A DNA stretch of 64,000 nucleotides from Tillus elongatus. Taxonomy: Eukaryota > Arthropoda > Insecta > Coleoptera > Cleridae. Under the pieces are notes generated by a model. That model searched no databases and was not told the origin of the DNA. It saw nothing but the letters and a program-made list of their open reading frames with translations. Position 1 is the first letter of the stretch, and the number at the start of each line of letters is the position of its first letter. Position numbers and translations under genes: made by a program. Shown in pieces: positions 63,530 through 64,000 of this stretch. The DNA lies in the NCBI GenBank assembly GCA_964006375.1, contig OZ023268.1, forward strand, positions 87,610,358 through 87,674,357. The letters run 5' to 3'.

Positions 63530-63800
63530 AGTCTGGACCTGCCAAGTGTGTTACGGTAGGAAACTCTTATAGATATCTGACAAACAACGAAAAAGCCCAA
63601 TTTATTTTTAAATTGTGTCTTCTAGAATAATAAGCCTCAGCCGATGAAATTAGGTACGCGTGTTCCTATAAAGATATAGTTACATATCAAAATTGAATTT
63701 TCTAGTTTGAGAACAAATTAAGTTATTAATATTTGAAAAAATGTACACCCACTCATAAAAATGTACTGCTATAACCCACTTGCTGCGTCTGAATGTTTAC
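63530..63800. repeat. AB-family B...B segment, diverged
   Basis: CTGGACCTGCCAAGTGTG at 63533 and CCACTTGCTGCGTCTG at about 63778 bound about 265 bp with TACCA/CAAAATTGAATTTTC-like interior. Confidence 0.6.
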
Positions 63801-63904
63801 TATTGGTTATACAGAGTAAAAATAAAGTAACGGAGAAAGTTAATAACTTTGTTAAAAATAATTTTCTGGGAAAAATCTGGAGGAGATAAGTATAACGATT
63901 TTAC

Positions 63905-64000
63905 TAATTTGACGTTATACTACATTATTTTCATCTTCGTTGCGATTAAACGATAAACTCTATAGCTAAGGCTACTGCCAAGCATCAGAGAAAGGGTCTA
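63905..64000 (-). repeat. AB-family body, running off the window
   Basis: GATTAAACGATAAACTCTAT, AGCTAAGGCTACTGCCAAGC and ATCAGAGAAAGGGTCTA are the minus-oriented body words seen at 43.26 and 44.40 kb. The copy continues beyond the window. Confidence 0.7.

Overview
This is a 64 kb piece of an AT-rich animal nuclear genome, almost certainly an insect. The insect reading rests on the transposon mix: Tc1/mariner relatives of the kind common in insects, a piggyBac flanked by TTAA, a hAT element, Penelope-like elements, non-LTR retrotransposons and a tRNA-derived SINE. I cannot fix the order; beetle or true bug are guesses. There are no bacterial-style operons. Host coding sequence is almost absent: the one convincing host exon is an ankyrin-repeat exon at 17561-17639 (+) with good splice sites. 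Nearly everything else is layered mobile DNA, most of it broken.

Layout. 0-1.2 kb: non-LTR reverse transcriptase relic and mariner relic. 1.6-4.5 kb: copies of a dominant repeat family, called here the AB family, and a tandem duplication. 5.1 kb: THAP-type zinc-finger fragment. 6.8-7.9 kb: a minisatellite of about 83 bp units. 9.5-11.9 kb: a whole but dead piggyBac with TTAA ends, its coding region split by a long (TA)n tract. 12.8-16.1 kb: a degenerate non-LTR element with endonuclease, RT, RNase H and zinc knuckle (minus), abutting a mariner relic. 18.5-21.85 kb: a complete hAT with an 8-bp target duplication, carrying a nested SINE and a nested AB palindrome. 22.5-23.5 kb: mariner relic. 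23.7-32.1 kb: AB copies, one split by a mariner inserted inside its (TA)n tract. 32.3-33.9 kb: Penelope-like element with inverted terminal repeats. 33.9-35.3 kb: LINE and Tc1 relics. 35.5-38.5 kb: AB copies in opposite orientations. 38.6 kb: 5S rRNA pseudogene. 39.1-39.8 kb: LINE RT relic. 42.2-49.6 kb: dense AB copies, one interrupted by a hammerhead-ribozyme retroelement (45777-46487). 49.8-52.8 kb: an almost intact endonuclease/RT LINE, with a close 5'-truncated copy at 56.8-58.1 kb. 53.5-54.9 kb: a second Penelope-like element with inverted arms. 58.4-64 kb: AB copies and a second mariner between (TA)n tracts.

The AB family. Members share an 'A' end (a short imperfect hairpin around TAGTGAATTTTC, then about 110 bp ending in a block reading TCCGGGGTCAGTTTC), a variable (TA)n tract, a body of 0.4-1.1 kb, and a 'B' end (TAGTGAATTTTCAT next to a small hairpin, ACGCA-CTTGC-TGCGT). 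Ends occur as A...B, A...A and B...B. The sub-terminal shared motif, central microsatellite and terminal hairpin recall non-autonomous Helentron (HINE/DINE-like) elements; that assignment is inference.

The most notable object is the insertion at 45777-46487. It is flanked by a perfect 12-bp target duplication and carries three hammerhead ribozyme motifs, two in one orientation and one in the other; cleavage sites of the two plus-strand motifs are 311 nt apart. This is the architecture of a retrozyme, here rearranged head to head. A relative with a 14-bp target duplication lies inside the mariner relic at 16.3-16.5 kb.
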